DNA of 36,053 nt from Azospirillum sp. SYSU D00513 (lineage in GTDB: Bacteria > Pseudomonadota > Alphaproteobacteria > Azospirillales > Azospirillaceae), in NCBI RefSeq assembly GCF_017356015.1, contig NZ_JAFIQV010000057.1:1-36053 (forward strand), given 5' to 3'. The position numbers and the translations under genes were made by a program. This document shows positions 17,726 to 24,114 of the stretch, piece by piece. A model generated the notes under the pieces. It was not told the DNA's origin. It was given only the letters and a program-made list of their open reading frames with translations, and ran no database searches. The stretch's first letter is position 1. Each line of letters starts with the position of its first letter.

Positions 17726-17906
17726 CCTGGTGGGGAGTTCTTCACGCTGATGAACGGTCCCAATGGCGAGCAGTTTGGCGAACCCGGCGTCTTTCTCGAA
17801 GTGGTGGAGAACGAGCGCTTGGTTTTCACCGATGCGTTTCGTCCTGGCTGGCGGCCTTCGAATAAAGCCTTCATGACAGCGCAGGTACTGTTTGAGGATG
17901 CGTTGT
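17726..17906 (+). pseudogene. SRPBCC/AHSA1-domain protein, internal fragment
   Basis: The frame GEFFTLMNGPNGEQFGEPGV then FLEVVENERLVFTDAF and PGWRPSNKAFMTAQVLFED is typical of AHSA1/START-like SRPBCC proteins, a beta-rich ligand-binding fold of about 150 residues. The N-terminal part is cut by IS5 copy A. The C-terminal part is replaced at about 17905 by an IS-end-like sequence, after which the frame ends at 17938 in foreign residues. Only the middle 60 residues remain. Confidence 0.65.
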
Positions 17907-17976
17907 TGCGCATATCGGGCTGCGGGCGAGGACGGTAACGCTGCCCAGCAAGCCACGCCCAACCGGCAGGTGGATG
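17900..17976 (-). mobile_element. IS5-family end remnant
   Basis: GCGTTGTTGCGCATATCGGG followed by CTGCGGGC matches, with small differences, the ends at 18730-18750 and 22108-22135. Those two are next to transposase C-terminal codons. Only the terminal part is kept here; it terminates the SRPBCC fragment. Confidence 0.45.
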
Positions 17977-18024
17977 GCAGGGTGATCGCATTAGGAAACT
18001 GGATTCCTAATGCGATCACCCTGC
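17977..18024. repeat. Perfect 21-bp inverted repeat, 6-base loop
   Basis: The arms GCAGGGTGATCGCATTAGGA(A) and their exact complement are separated by ACTGGA. The repeat lies 14 bp beyond the antitoxin stop codon. It could act as a terminator for the toxin-antitoxin mRNA, but there is no U-tract on either side. It could also be two abutted ends of a mobile element. Confidence 0.85.
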
Positions 18025-18037
18025 GAGGGGACCACCA

Positions 18038-18388
18038 TCAGGCGGCGGCAGCCTTCCGAGCAACCTCGGGATCGATCTCAATCACACGCAGGAGAATGCG
18101 GGAAGGGCCTTCCGGTTCAGCCCTGTGCTGCTCCCAATCCCGGAGGGTCCAGACCGACAAGCCGAAGGTCCGGGCGAATTCTTCCTGCGTCATCTTGAGC
18201 CGCTTCCGGAGTTCGCGAGGATCTGGGTAGGGGCGAACCACCCGGAGTTCAGTCGGATCAACATCCGCGAGTTCAACCGAGTCATCCTCGCGGATATGCC
18301 GCTGAATGTCCTCCTCGGTCGTGGCGTCGATCCGTGCCAACTGTTCGGCCGTCAGAGCCGGAGCATCATTCAGGGAAATACGCGGCAT
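18038..18388 (-). CDS. HTH-type antitoxin partner of the BrnT-like toxin
   Basis: A 116-residue protein starting MPRISLNDAPALTAEQLARI, an opening typical of BrnT-partner antitoxins. Its C-terminal half is an XRE-type helix-turn-helix (MTQEEFARTFGLSVWTLRDW). The usual BrnA antitoxin carries a ribbon-helix-helix instead, so this is the HTH variant. GGAGG directly precedes the ATG. Its first 23 bp overlap the end of the toxin gene, so the two are translationally coupled. It probably binds the operator palindrome at 18668-18682 and represses the operon. Confidence 0.85.
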   Translation of the reverse strand: MPRISLNDAPALTAEQLARIDATTEEDIQRHIREDDSVELADVDPTELRVVRPYPDPRELRKRLKMTQEEFARTFGLSVWTLRDWEQHRAEPEGPSRILLRVIEIDPEVARKAAAA

Positions 18389-18656
18389 ACCTCCTCCGTT
18401 CCTTCCGGCTAGCGACATGAGCCGAGATGATCCAGCGAAACGGACCCTCAACCTCGTGCAGACGCCAAGTGTAAACTACTTTCACGGGCCGCTCTTGGAC
18501 CATTCCGACCGCAATGATACGACGTTCACCGTACTTGTGGCGCAGATCGTCCCATTCCACCGTCGATCCCAGAAAAATCCGAGCGGCGGCAGGAAAGGGT
18601 AGACCCCGTTCCCGCTCATTCTTCTCGCTCTTGGCCGGATCGAAATCGACGTACAT
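18366..18656 (-). CDS. brnT: BrnT family toxin (DUF497)
   Basis: A 96-residue protein with the BrnT pattern: VDFDPAKSEKNERERGLPF near the start, then RIFLGS, EWDDLRHKYGERRIIAVG, and RWIISAHVASRKERRRY at the end. BrnT toxins have a RelE-like fold and act as ribonucleases that arrest translation; the conserved Arg/Lys-rich end fits. The ATG at 18656 is preferred over the TTG at 18692, because the operator and probable promoter lie between them. It is first in the operon, followed by the HTH antitoxin with a 23-bp overlap. Confidence 0.87.
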   Translation of the reverse strand: MYVDFDPAKSEKNERERGLPFPAAARIFLGSTVEWDDLRHKYGERRIIAVGMVQERPVKVVYTWRLHEVEGPFRWIISAHVASRKERRRYAAYFPE

Positions 18657-18663
18657 AGCGTCA

Positions 18664-18692
18664 TACCTAGTGCCTGGCACTACTGCGGTCAA
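18664..18692 (-). promoter_or_regulatory. Candidate promoter and operator of the toxin-antitoxin operon
   Basis: Minus strand TTGACC (18692-18687), a 17-bp spacer, then TAGGTA (18669-18664). Covering most of the spacer is the perfect 15-base palindrome TAGTGCCTGGCACTA (18668-18682), well placed for autorepression by the HTH antitoxin. The -10 is weak. Confidence 0.5.
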
Positions 18693-18724
18693 GCCCTGGC
18701 CTATTGGCTGACGCCATCCCTTGC

Positions 18725-18870
18725 GGCCCTGTCACGCAAATCGGGCAGCGGGCAGACTGCCCCCATCCCGCTGGCTTTCAGGCGAGCTTACGTGAAACCG
18801 GCATGCCGAAAGCTGGTCATCCGGTTGATCACGGCGCAGGCGATCCGGGCATCGACCTTCTGAGCGAACA
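18725..18870 (-). mobile_element. IS5-family right-end remnant with transposase C-terminal codons
   Basis: On the minus strand AQKVDARIACAVINRMTSF matches the end of IS5-type transposases, then shifts frame. The following DNA (TCACGCAAATCGGGCAGCGG) aligns with the IS ends at 17900 and 22108. No other part of the element is here. Confidence 0.5.
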
Positions 18871-18895
18871 CTCGCCGAGCCTGCGCCGGCTACCG

Positions 18896-18945
18896 AGATG
18901 ATCATCCCGCCACGCGACTGCGGTGACGAGCGACATGGCCGACGT
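18896..18945 (+). pseudogene. IS5-family transposase internal fragment
   Basis: MIIPPR and, one frame off, TAVTSDMAD correspond to the EVIIPPRSTAVPSD block of the intact IS5 transposases. It is joined directly to recombinase C-terminal codons. Confidence 0.45.
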
Positions 18946-19072
18946 GATGCCCCCCAACCAAGCGCCGATCCACCTCGTGAAGGAAACCCTCGGCCACGCC
19001 TCCATCGCCACGACGGGCAAGTACCTGCACGTGCGGCCCAACAACAGCTCCGCCCTGGCGCTCAAGGTCTAA
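18941..19072 (+). pseudogene. Tyrosine recombinase (integrase) C-terminal fragment
   Basis: The last 43 codons read APIHLVKETLGHASIATTGK then YLHVRPNNSSALALKV and stop at 19070-19072. LGHASIATTGKYLH is the catalytic box II end of tyrosine recombinases, with the conserved His and the nucleophile Tyr. The core-binding domain and the upstream catalytic Arg are missing, replaced by an IS5 transposase fragment. The frame is continuous across the junction, with an ATG at 18935, but the product would lack most active-site residues. Confidence 0.7.
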
Positions 19073-19086
19073 CAGGAGACGACGGC

Positions 19087-19314
19087 ATGATCACAACAAC
19101 GTGGGCCACGCGGCATGCCGTGGCGCGGGCGCACGGCTGCGATCTGACCGTGCTGTGGCGCGGCCCCGACACCCGGGCCTGGATCGTGGCAATGGCCAGC
19201 ACCCAGGTGGACTCCGGCGTCACCCGCTCCTCGGAGCGCGCCCAGAGCGCAGCCCTGGAGGCCGCCCGCCGGCATGCCCTTGGCGGTGGGCAGATCCAGC
19301 TGGACATGTTTTAA
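19087..19314 (+). CDS. Small hypothetical protein downstream of integrase fragment
   Basis: 75 residues, MITTTWATRHAVARAHGCDL through RRHALGGGQIQLDMF. I do not recognise the family. GGAGA lies about 7 bp before the ATG, third positions are GC-rich, and it starts 14 bp after the recombinase stop. It was probably the second gene of an integrase operon. No membrane segment or signal is seen. Confidence 0.6.
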   Translation: MITTTWATRHAVARAHGCDLTVLWRGPDTRAWIVAMASTQVDSGVTRSSERAQSAALEAARRHALGGGQIQLDMF

Positions 19315-19442
19315 GCCGCACTTTCGGTGGGGCGGATCGAGCTGTCTCGGCCGTCGCAGGCCGTCCGCCGGCCTGGGGGCGCTTGATAGCGCCCGGACCG
19401 TTTTCCTGCGATGCCACGCTACGGCTCGTTCACAGGAAGAAG

Positions 19443-19473
19443 GGACGGACCACGAGGGGCTTGTGGTCCGTCC
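19443..19473. terminator. Strong 11-bp hairpin
   Basis: GGACGGACCAC and its exact complement flank a 9-base loop. It lies about 130 bp after the small gene ending at 19314 and 140 bp from the convergent gene ending at 19613, so it could stop transcription from either side. No U-tract is present. Confidence 0.45.
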
Positions 19474-19612
19474 GAGTGCCCTTTGGAGGCGAGCACCGAC
19501 AAGACGCGGTGCAGCCTCTTTTACGGCGTCACGTAGACCCTGGATCAGTAACTGGGATTCGGCAGCAAGGCGGCAGACCCGGCCGGACCCGCCAGTTTCA
19601 TGGAGGCCGTCA

Positions 19613-19843
19613 TCACGCTTCGTGCGCGCGTTGCCGGGCGAACGGGCTGCGCAGCCGCGGCCCGAATGCAGCGGCTCGGGACTGCCGCCAGAGGGCGGTG
19701 TTGCCGACGCTGCTGCCGCTCACCGTGGCGTCACGCACCGTCTGCTGCTGATGCAACCAGGCGGACAGGTTCTGCTCGAATGCGGTCGCCTCGCGCGGGT
19801 CGGCGACGTCGAGTTCGATGGACGCGTTGAGCACTATTCTCAT
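19613..19843 (-). CDS. Small hypothetical protein
   Basis: 76 residues starting MRIVLNASIELDVADPREAT. Family not recognised. GGAGAGGAA lies 8-9 bp before the ATG and the codons are strongly GC3-biased on this strand, which supports coding. The N-terminal 45 residues look like a small alpha/beta fold (EFEQNLSAWLHQQQ-type helix). The C-terminal 30 are Arg/Ala-rich and may be disordered or read past a shifted end. Confidence 0.5.
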   Translation of the reverse strand: MRIVLNASIELDVADPREATAFEQNLSAWLHQQQTVRDATVSGSSVGNTALWRQSRAAAFGPRLRSPFARQRAHEA

Positions 19844-20451
19844 GGCCGCGTTTCCTCTCCTGCGGATCGGTTGGCAGCGTGCGGATCCGCATGCCGCCGG
19901 CGCTCACGGCGGGGCGGGCGCCAGGACTCCATCTGTGCCGGCAAAGCACGGCGTGAAGAGGGGATGGCAGGGATGCGGAATCGCCATGGCGGAGACACCA
20001 GACCATCCAGAAAATGGAAGCGGCGGAGCCCTCGCTGGGAGAGCTCCGCCGCTCGTGTGTTGCGCGCCGCGGTGCCAAGGAGACGAGCCGCGCGCTCTCG
20101 GCCGTTGCTTGCATGACGCTGGTAACGTTCCGAGTGAGACCAGCCGCGCTCATCTGTCCCGTGTCCGGCTGGTTCGTTCTGCTGTTCGGGTGGCGACCGT
20201 CGATCGCCGTGAGGGAAGCATATGCCACTATAGTATCGTGCGCGATAATAATGTGAGATCCCGGACCGATTGGCTGCCATGCGGATTTGTCGATGCCGAT
20301 TGCATCGCGTGCCATCTACGTGTGGCCGTTCACCAGGAGGTATTACGGCTGTTCCGGTAACTCGTGCAGGCTGCCAAGCTGGCGCCGCCGCGCTTTCACG
20401 CATACTGCCGCGTTCACGGTTCGGTAAGATTGCCTGTTCAGCGTCTTCCGG
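19844..20451. other. Intergenic stretch, no gene recognised
   Basis: About 600 bp. Open frames exist on both strands but none has a family signature or a convincing ribosome site. It contains a perfect 11-bp hairpin at 20019-20053 and a locally AT-rich patch (20215-20255) with TATCG/CGATA dyad symmetry that may be a promoter. Confidence 0.4.
20019..20053 (-). terminator. Rho-independent-like terminator (minus strand)
   Basis: AGCGGCGGAGC and its exact complement form an 11-bp stem. On the minus strand the stem is followed by TTCCATTTT, a short U-rich tail. It would end a transcript coming from the right, but no minus-strand gene was identified there. Confidence 0.5.
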
Positions 20452-20643
20452 ATGGGGAACCGTTATGGCTACTGCGAGTATCCGGGCGGCGATGGTTGGG
20501 CGGTCTACGACGCCCACGAAACCAGCCGCACGGGTCGGCTCAAGGTGGTAGAGACCGGGCTGTCGCGCGAGGGGGCCAGGCAAATGGCGGCTTGGCTCAA
20601 CGACCTGAACAGCGGCATCCCGTGCGAGCTTCCGAAAGGCTGA
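20452..20643 (+). CDS. Small hypothetical protein, tandem family member 1
   Basis: 63 residues: MGNRYGYCEYPGGDGWAVYD, then AHETSRTGRLKVVETGLSRE and GARQMAAWLNDLNSG. It shares a pattern with the two small frames that follow: an aromatic N-terminal strand, W-x-V-x-D, a basic segment, then A..W.N near the end. No known family recognised. The start is the first ATG after an in-frame stop; the ribosome site is weak. Probably cytoplasmic. Confidence 0.55.
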   Translation: MGNRYGYCEYPGGDGWAVYDAHETSRTGRLKVVETGLSREGARQMAAWLNDLNSGIPCELPKG

Positions 20644-20659
20644 CCGCTTCGCCGTAGGT

Positions 20660-20830
20660 GTGGACGAGAGCGGCCGGACTTGGGCCGTGTTCGACACCAC
20701 GACCTTGGACCGGCAGGGACGGGTGTGGCGCTACCGGATTGTCTACTCCAGGCTCAGCTACGAGCATACGCAGGCCCAGGCGGCGTGGATGAACCACATG
20801 GGCTTCGAGCCGCCGGCCAACGACCTGTGA
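20660..20830 (+). CDS. Small hypothetical protein, tandem family member 2
   Basis: About 56 residues from a GTG at 20660: VDESGRTWAVFDTTTLDRQG, then RVWRYRIVYSRLSYEHTQAQ and AAWMNHMGFEPPANDL. It has the same W-A-V-F/Y-D motif and A-A-W-x-N end as the neighbour upstream. No ATG is available; the frame is open further back and overlaps the end of the previous gene, so the true start is uncertain. Confidence 0.45.
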   Translation: MDESGRTWAVFDTTTLDRQGRVWRYRIVYSRLSYEHTQAQAAWMNHMGFEPPANDL

Positions 20831-20874
20831 CGGGTCTACCATGCCAGCTATAACGCTGCCTTAACATTGCCAAC

Positions 20875-21072
20875 ATGCAATGGCATGCATGCGGCATGTC
20901 GAACCATCCGAACCTTTCCCGCTCCCGCTATGTCACCCGTCAGCATCCTGACGGGCGATGGAACGTCGTTGATCGCGATGTCGGCGCCTATGCGCGCCAT
21001 GATGGCCGATGGCTCGCCGGCTTGGCCGAGAGTGAAGCAGCCCGATGGGCTGGGCTGCTCAACGGGCTGTAG
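20875..21072 (+). CDS. Small hypothetical protein, tandem family member 3
   Basis: 65 residues (or 58 from the second Met at 20896): MSNHPNLSRSRYVTRQHPDG, then RWNVVDRDVGAYARHDGRWL and AGLAESEAARWAGLLNGL. The W-N-V-V-D motif and the A..W...LN end match the two preceding small genes. Its fold is probably one small beta-sheet followed by a helix. No known function. The IS427-type element lies 55 bp downstream. Confidence 0.55.
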   Translation: MQWHACGMSNHPNLSRSRYVTRQHPDGRWNVVDRDVGAYARHDGRWLAGLAESEAARWAGLLNGL

Positions 21073-21127
21073 ATGGTCAGTATCGCCCGGATTCGCATTG
21101 AGCCGCGCCGGGCCGAGCTCTGGACTA

Positions 21128-21974
21128 GGGTCTGTTGACATTTGAGGTGTGCAGGGGATTCCCAAAGCCGCAGGAATTTGATTCAAAGCTGCCGACAGGG
21201 AGGTGGCTTTGGACCGGATGGTATTGCGCGATGATCAATGGGAGCGGATCGCTCCTCTTCTTCCCGGAAAAGTCGGAGATCCCGGCCGCTCGGCGGTGGA
21301 CAACCGGCGCTTTGTCGAAGCGGTGCCCTGGATTGTCCGGGTCGGGGCGCCGTGGCGTGACCTGCCAACGGCGTTTGGCTCATGGAACTCGGTCTTCCAA
21401 CGCTTTCGCCGGTGGGCCAAGGCCGGTGTGTTCGAGCGGCTGTTCACAGCCTTGGCGGCGGATGCGGACTTCGAGTACGCGATCATCGATGGAACCATCG
21501 TCCGGGTGCACCAGCACGGCACCGGAGCCCGGGGGGGACTCAGGCTCAGGCCATCGGTCGCTCCCGGGGTGGGCTGACCACCAAGATCGTTGCCGTGGTC
21601 GATGCCCTGGGCAACCTCGGACGCTTCGACCTGCTGCCGGGGCAGCGGCACGACAGCGTCGGCGTTGCACCCGTCCTGGAAAACCTTGAGTTCAAAGCCT
21701 TGCTGGCCGACAAAGCCTTCGACAGCAACGCCATTCGCACCCTGGTCGCTGAACGCGGCGCCCTCGCCGTCATTCCCTCAAAAGCTGACCGCTCCACCTG
21801 CATCCCTCATGACAGCGAGATGTATAAGTGGCGCCACCTGATCGAGAACTTCTTCTGCAAGATCAAAGAGTTCCGGCGGATCGCCACCCGTTACGACAAA
21901 ACCGACGCCAGTTTTGCCGCCGCCATTCACCTCGCCGCTGCCGTCCTGAACACACGATGAATGTCAACAGACCC
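21128..21974 (+). mobile_element. IS5-family, IS427-type insertion sequence, complete
   Basis: 847 bp with perfect 15-bp ends GGGTCTGTTGACATT. It is flanked by TA on both sides (21126-21127 and 21975-21976), in a CTAG-like context, which is the target duplication of this group. It contains two overlapping frames joined by a programmed frameshift. Confidence 0.9.
21203..21960 (+). CDS. IS427-type transposase made by -1 frameshift
   Basis: Frame 1 (21203-21577) contains VLRDDQWERIAPLLPG and the first catalytic Asp in YAIIDGTIVRVHQHG. At about 21531-21537 a run of seven G (CCGGGGGGGAC) allows a -1 shift into frame 2, which continues QAIGRSRGGLTTKIVAVVD, LLADKAFDSN (second Asp) and KWRHLIENFFCKIKEFRRIA (Glu), ending at 21960. 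Slippage at a G run is the normal way this group makes its transposase. The GTG at 21203 or the ATG at 21218 could be the start. All three catalytic residues are present. Confidence 0.88.
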
Positions 21975-22107
21975 TAGTACGGAACAGACGCATCAAAAGA
22001 TCATTGATCTCAGAGTTCTATTACGAAAGCAGGAGCAGAGCTTTGGGCCCCAATTGGCGTGCGTGCAGTTTCAGCCCTGAAGGCCAAGTTGACCTTGCCG
22101 CATTGAG

Positions 22108-22260
22108 GGGCGTTGTTGCGTAATCGGGCTGCGGGCAAACTACCTGCTTTCTCCGGCTTTCCGGTGACCTTGGGTGAGACCGGGATGTCGACGCTGGTCA
22201 TCCAATTAAGGACGGCGCAGGCGATGAGGACGGAATCCGGGCGTCCGCACCGCTTGACGA
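22108..22260 (-). mobile_element. IS5-family right-end remnant with transposase C-terminal codons
   Basis: On the minus strand DSVLIACAVLNWMTSVDIPV then SPKVTGKP resembles the end of IS5-type transposases (ACAVINRMTSLGMPVSRKVT). It is followed by an end-like GCGTTGTTGCGTAATCGGG on the plus strand. The same end is seen at 17900 and 18730. The rest of the element is missing. Confidence 0.5.
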
Positions 22261-22483
22261 CCAAAGTACCACGCCAATACTCTGATCTTCTGCATCTGTG
22301 CACCAGAGCAGCGCTCCGTGTCTTCCAGGTAGGACGCAGATGCAGCCACGAGCATGCCTCTGCCTCCCTGTTCCGGATCATCATGCCGGACCTTTTCGAC
22401 CTGGGTCATCTACCCGCCACGCAGAAAGGCAACAAAGACCGTCCCGCTCGGTTTTCCGCGATACAGCCAATCAGGAGAAGATG

Positions 22484-23425
22484 ATGGACGGGAATGAGAC
22501 GGGACCGGCGGCACGCCACGGCTCCGGGAACACCGAGAATGCTCCGGGCCTCCGGGATCCGCGGACAAAATACCCGCAGCCCCCCTACAAGAGCCAGTCG
22601 CAGCCCTGGCCGGGTCTTGCTCGCGACATGGATCCGCCGCCGGACCATGGGGAGACGAGCTACCGCGGCTCCGGCCGCCTGGCCGGACGCAAGGCACTGA
22701 TCACTGGCGGCGATTCCGGCATCGGCCGGGCGGCCGCCATCGCTTACGCGCGGGAGGGAGCCGACGTGGCGATTAACTATTTTCCGACCGAGGAGCCGGA
22801 CGCCGGCGACTTGATTGCGCTCATCAAGGCCGAAGGCCGCAAAGCCATTGCCCTTCCTGGCGACCTGCGGGACGAGGCATTCTGCCGAACGCTGGTGGCC
22901 GATGCAGTCGCCGGGCTCGGCGGGCTCGATATTCTCGTCAGCAACGCCGCCCGGCAGCAGGCATGCGAGTCGATCCTCGATCTCTCCAGCGAGGAGTTCG
23001 ACGCGACGATGAAGACGAACATCTACGCGCCATACTGGCTCATCAAGGCAGCTCTGCCGCATCTGAAGCCCGGCGCGGTGATCATCGGCACCACCTCCGA
23101 GCAGGCAACGGATCCAACGCCCGAGCTTTACCACTATGCCCAGACCAAAGCTGCGACATCGAACTACGTCCGGTCGCTTGCCAAGCAATTGGCACCCCGA
23201 GGCATTCGCGTCAATGGCGTGGCGCCTGGTCCGATCTGGACGCCGTTGCAGGTCAGCGGTGGCGCGACCCAGGAAAAGCTAATGCATTTCGGCAAGGAGA
23301 CGCCTCTGGGCCGGGCTGGGCAACCAGTCGAACTCGCCGGGATTTATGTGCAGCTTGCCGCAGACGACGGTAGCTTTGCCACCGGGCAGATCTATGGATC
23401 GTCGGGCGGCGGAGGCTTTCCGTAA
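22484..23425 (+). CDS. Stress-type short-chain dehydrogenase (YhdG/YtxG-like SDR)
   Basis: A 313-residue SDR with an N-terminal extension of about 60 residues (PGLRDPRTKYPQPPYKSQSQ and DMDPPPDHGETSY). This extension is typical of the glucose/ribitol dehydrogenase-like general-stress SDR group. It then has GRKALITGGDSGIGRA, SNAARQQ in place of NNAG, and YHYAQTKAA with the catalytic Tyr and Lys. It ends YGSSGGGGFP. Substrate unknown; members are often induced by osmotic or desiccation stress. AGGAGAAG precedes two adjacent ATG codons (22481 and 22484). IS5 copy C begins 5 bp after its stop. Confidence 0.88.
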   Translation: MDGNETGPAARHGSGNTENAPGLRDPRTKYPQPPYKSQSQPWPGLARDMDPPPDHGETSYRGSGRLAGRKALITGGDSGIGRAAAIAYAREGADVAINYFPTEEPDAGDLIALIKAEGRKAIALPGDLRDEAFCRTLVADAVAGLGGLDILVSNAARQQACESILDLSSEEFDATMKTNIYAPYWLIKAALPHLKPGAVIIGTTSEQATDPTPELYHYAQTKAATSNYVRSLAKQLAPRGIRVNGVAPGPIWTPLQVSGGATQEKLMHFGKETPLGRAGQPVELAGIYVQLAADDGSFATGQIYGSSGGGGFP

Positions 23426-23430
23426 GAACA

Positions 23431-24114
23431 GGCTTTGTCGCATAAATCCGGTTTGTGGTGCCGGAGGGCGGCACGCTGAATATAGAGGCGGGCTTCACCG
23501 CCGAGTGCCCGCATGCCGTACAAGCACAATGAGCCGCACGTCACCGGAGCCCAAGGCCAAATACAAGGTTGAGAACCGGGGTGAGGGCAACCGGGCTTTT
23601 CGGCAGCGCGGGAGCCTGACGCTCTGGTTGACGCCCAAAGCACTCGCCGCGTGGAGGCCCACCGGCACGGGCCGGAGGGGCCGTCCACAGGCCTACTCGG
23701 ACATTGCCATCAAGGCCGGGGCGATGCTGCGCCTGGCCTTTGGGCGCCCATGGCGGCAACGGAGGGTTTGCTGCACTCCATCGTCCAGATCCTCGGCCTG
23801 GAGCTGCCGGTTCCCGATTACACGACGCTGGCTCGGCGCAGTGCCCGCTTGTCGCTGGCGACCGCGCTGATGCAGCCGAACGGCCCCGTGACCGTGGTGA
23901 TCGACAGCTCGGGCCTGAAGATGATCGACGCCGGCGAATGGCAGCTGGAGAAGCACGGCGGCAAGCCGCGCCGGAGCTGGCGCAAGCTGCACTTCGCCGT
24001 CGATCCGGACAGCTGTGACATTCTGGCTGCAGAGGTGACCACGACCGACGACGGCGACGCCACCCTAGTCGACCCCTTGCTCGACCAGATCCCCGGTCCG
24101 GTCAGCGCGACGTT
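23431..24114 (+). mobile_element. IS5-family copy C, decayed and cut by copy B
   Basis: The left end GGCTTTGTCGCATAAATCC is close to the IS903-like consensus and lies 82 bp before the transposase start. The right part is missing: the element is interrupted near 24109-24114 by the left end of copy B. Confidence 0.75.
23513..24113 (+). pseudogene. IS5-family transposase, frameshifted and truncated (copy C)
   Basis: It starts MPYKHNEP, then switches frame to read KAKYKVENRGEGNRAFRQRG through MLRLAFGRPWRQ. Near 23760 it switches frame again to LHSIVQILGLELPVPDYTTL through VVIDSSGLKM and DQIPGPVSATLA. It stops matching at about 24113, where the second catalytic Asp (DGAYD) should follow. Two frameshifts plus loss of the C-terminal third make it inactive. 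Confidence 0.85.

Noticed and set aside
19731..20315. 194-codon minus-strand frame between small genes
   Set aside because: No family resemblance, low-complexity composition, and it overlaps a better supported small gene in another frame on the same strand.
22010..22384. 124-codon minus-strand gene
   Set aside because: Its middle is the tail of a decayed IS5 transposase; the flanking codons continue by chance through the element end.
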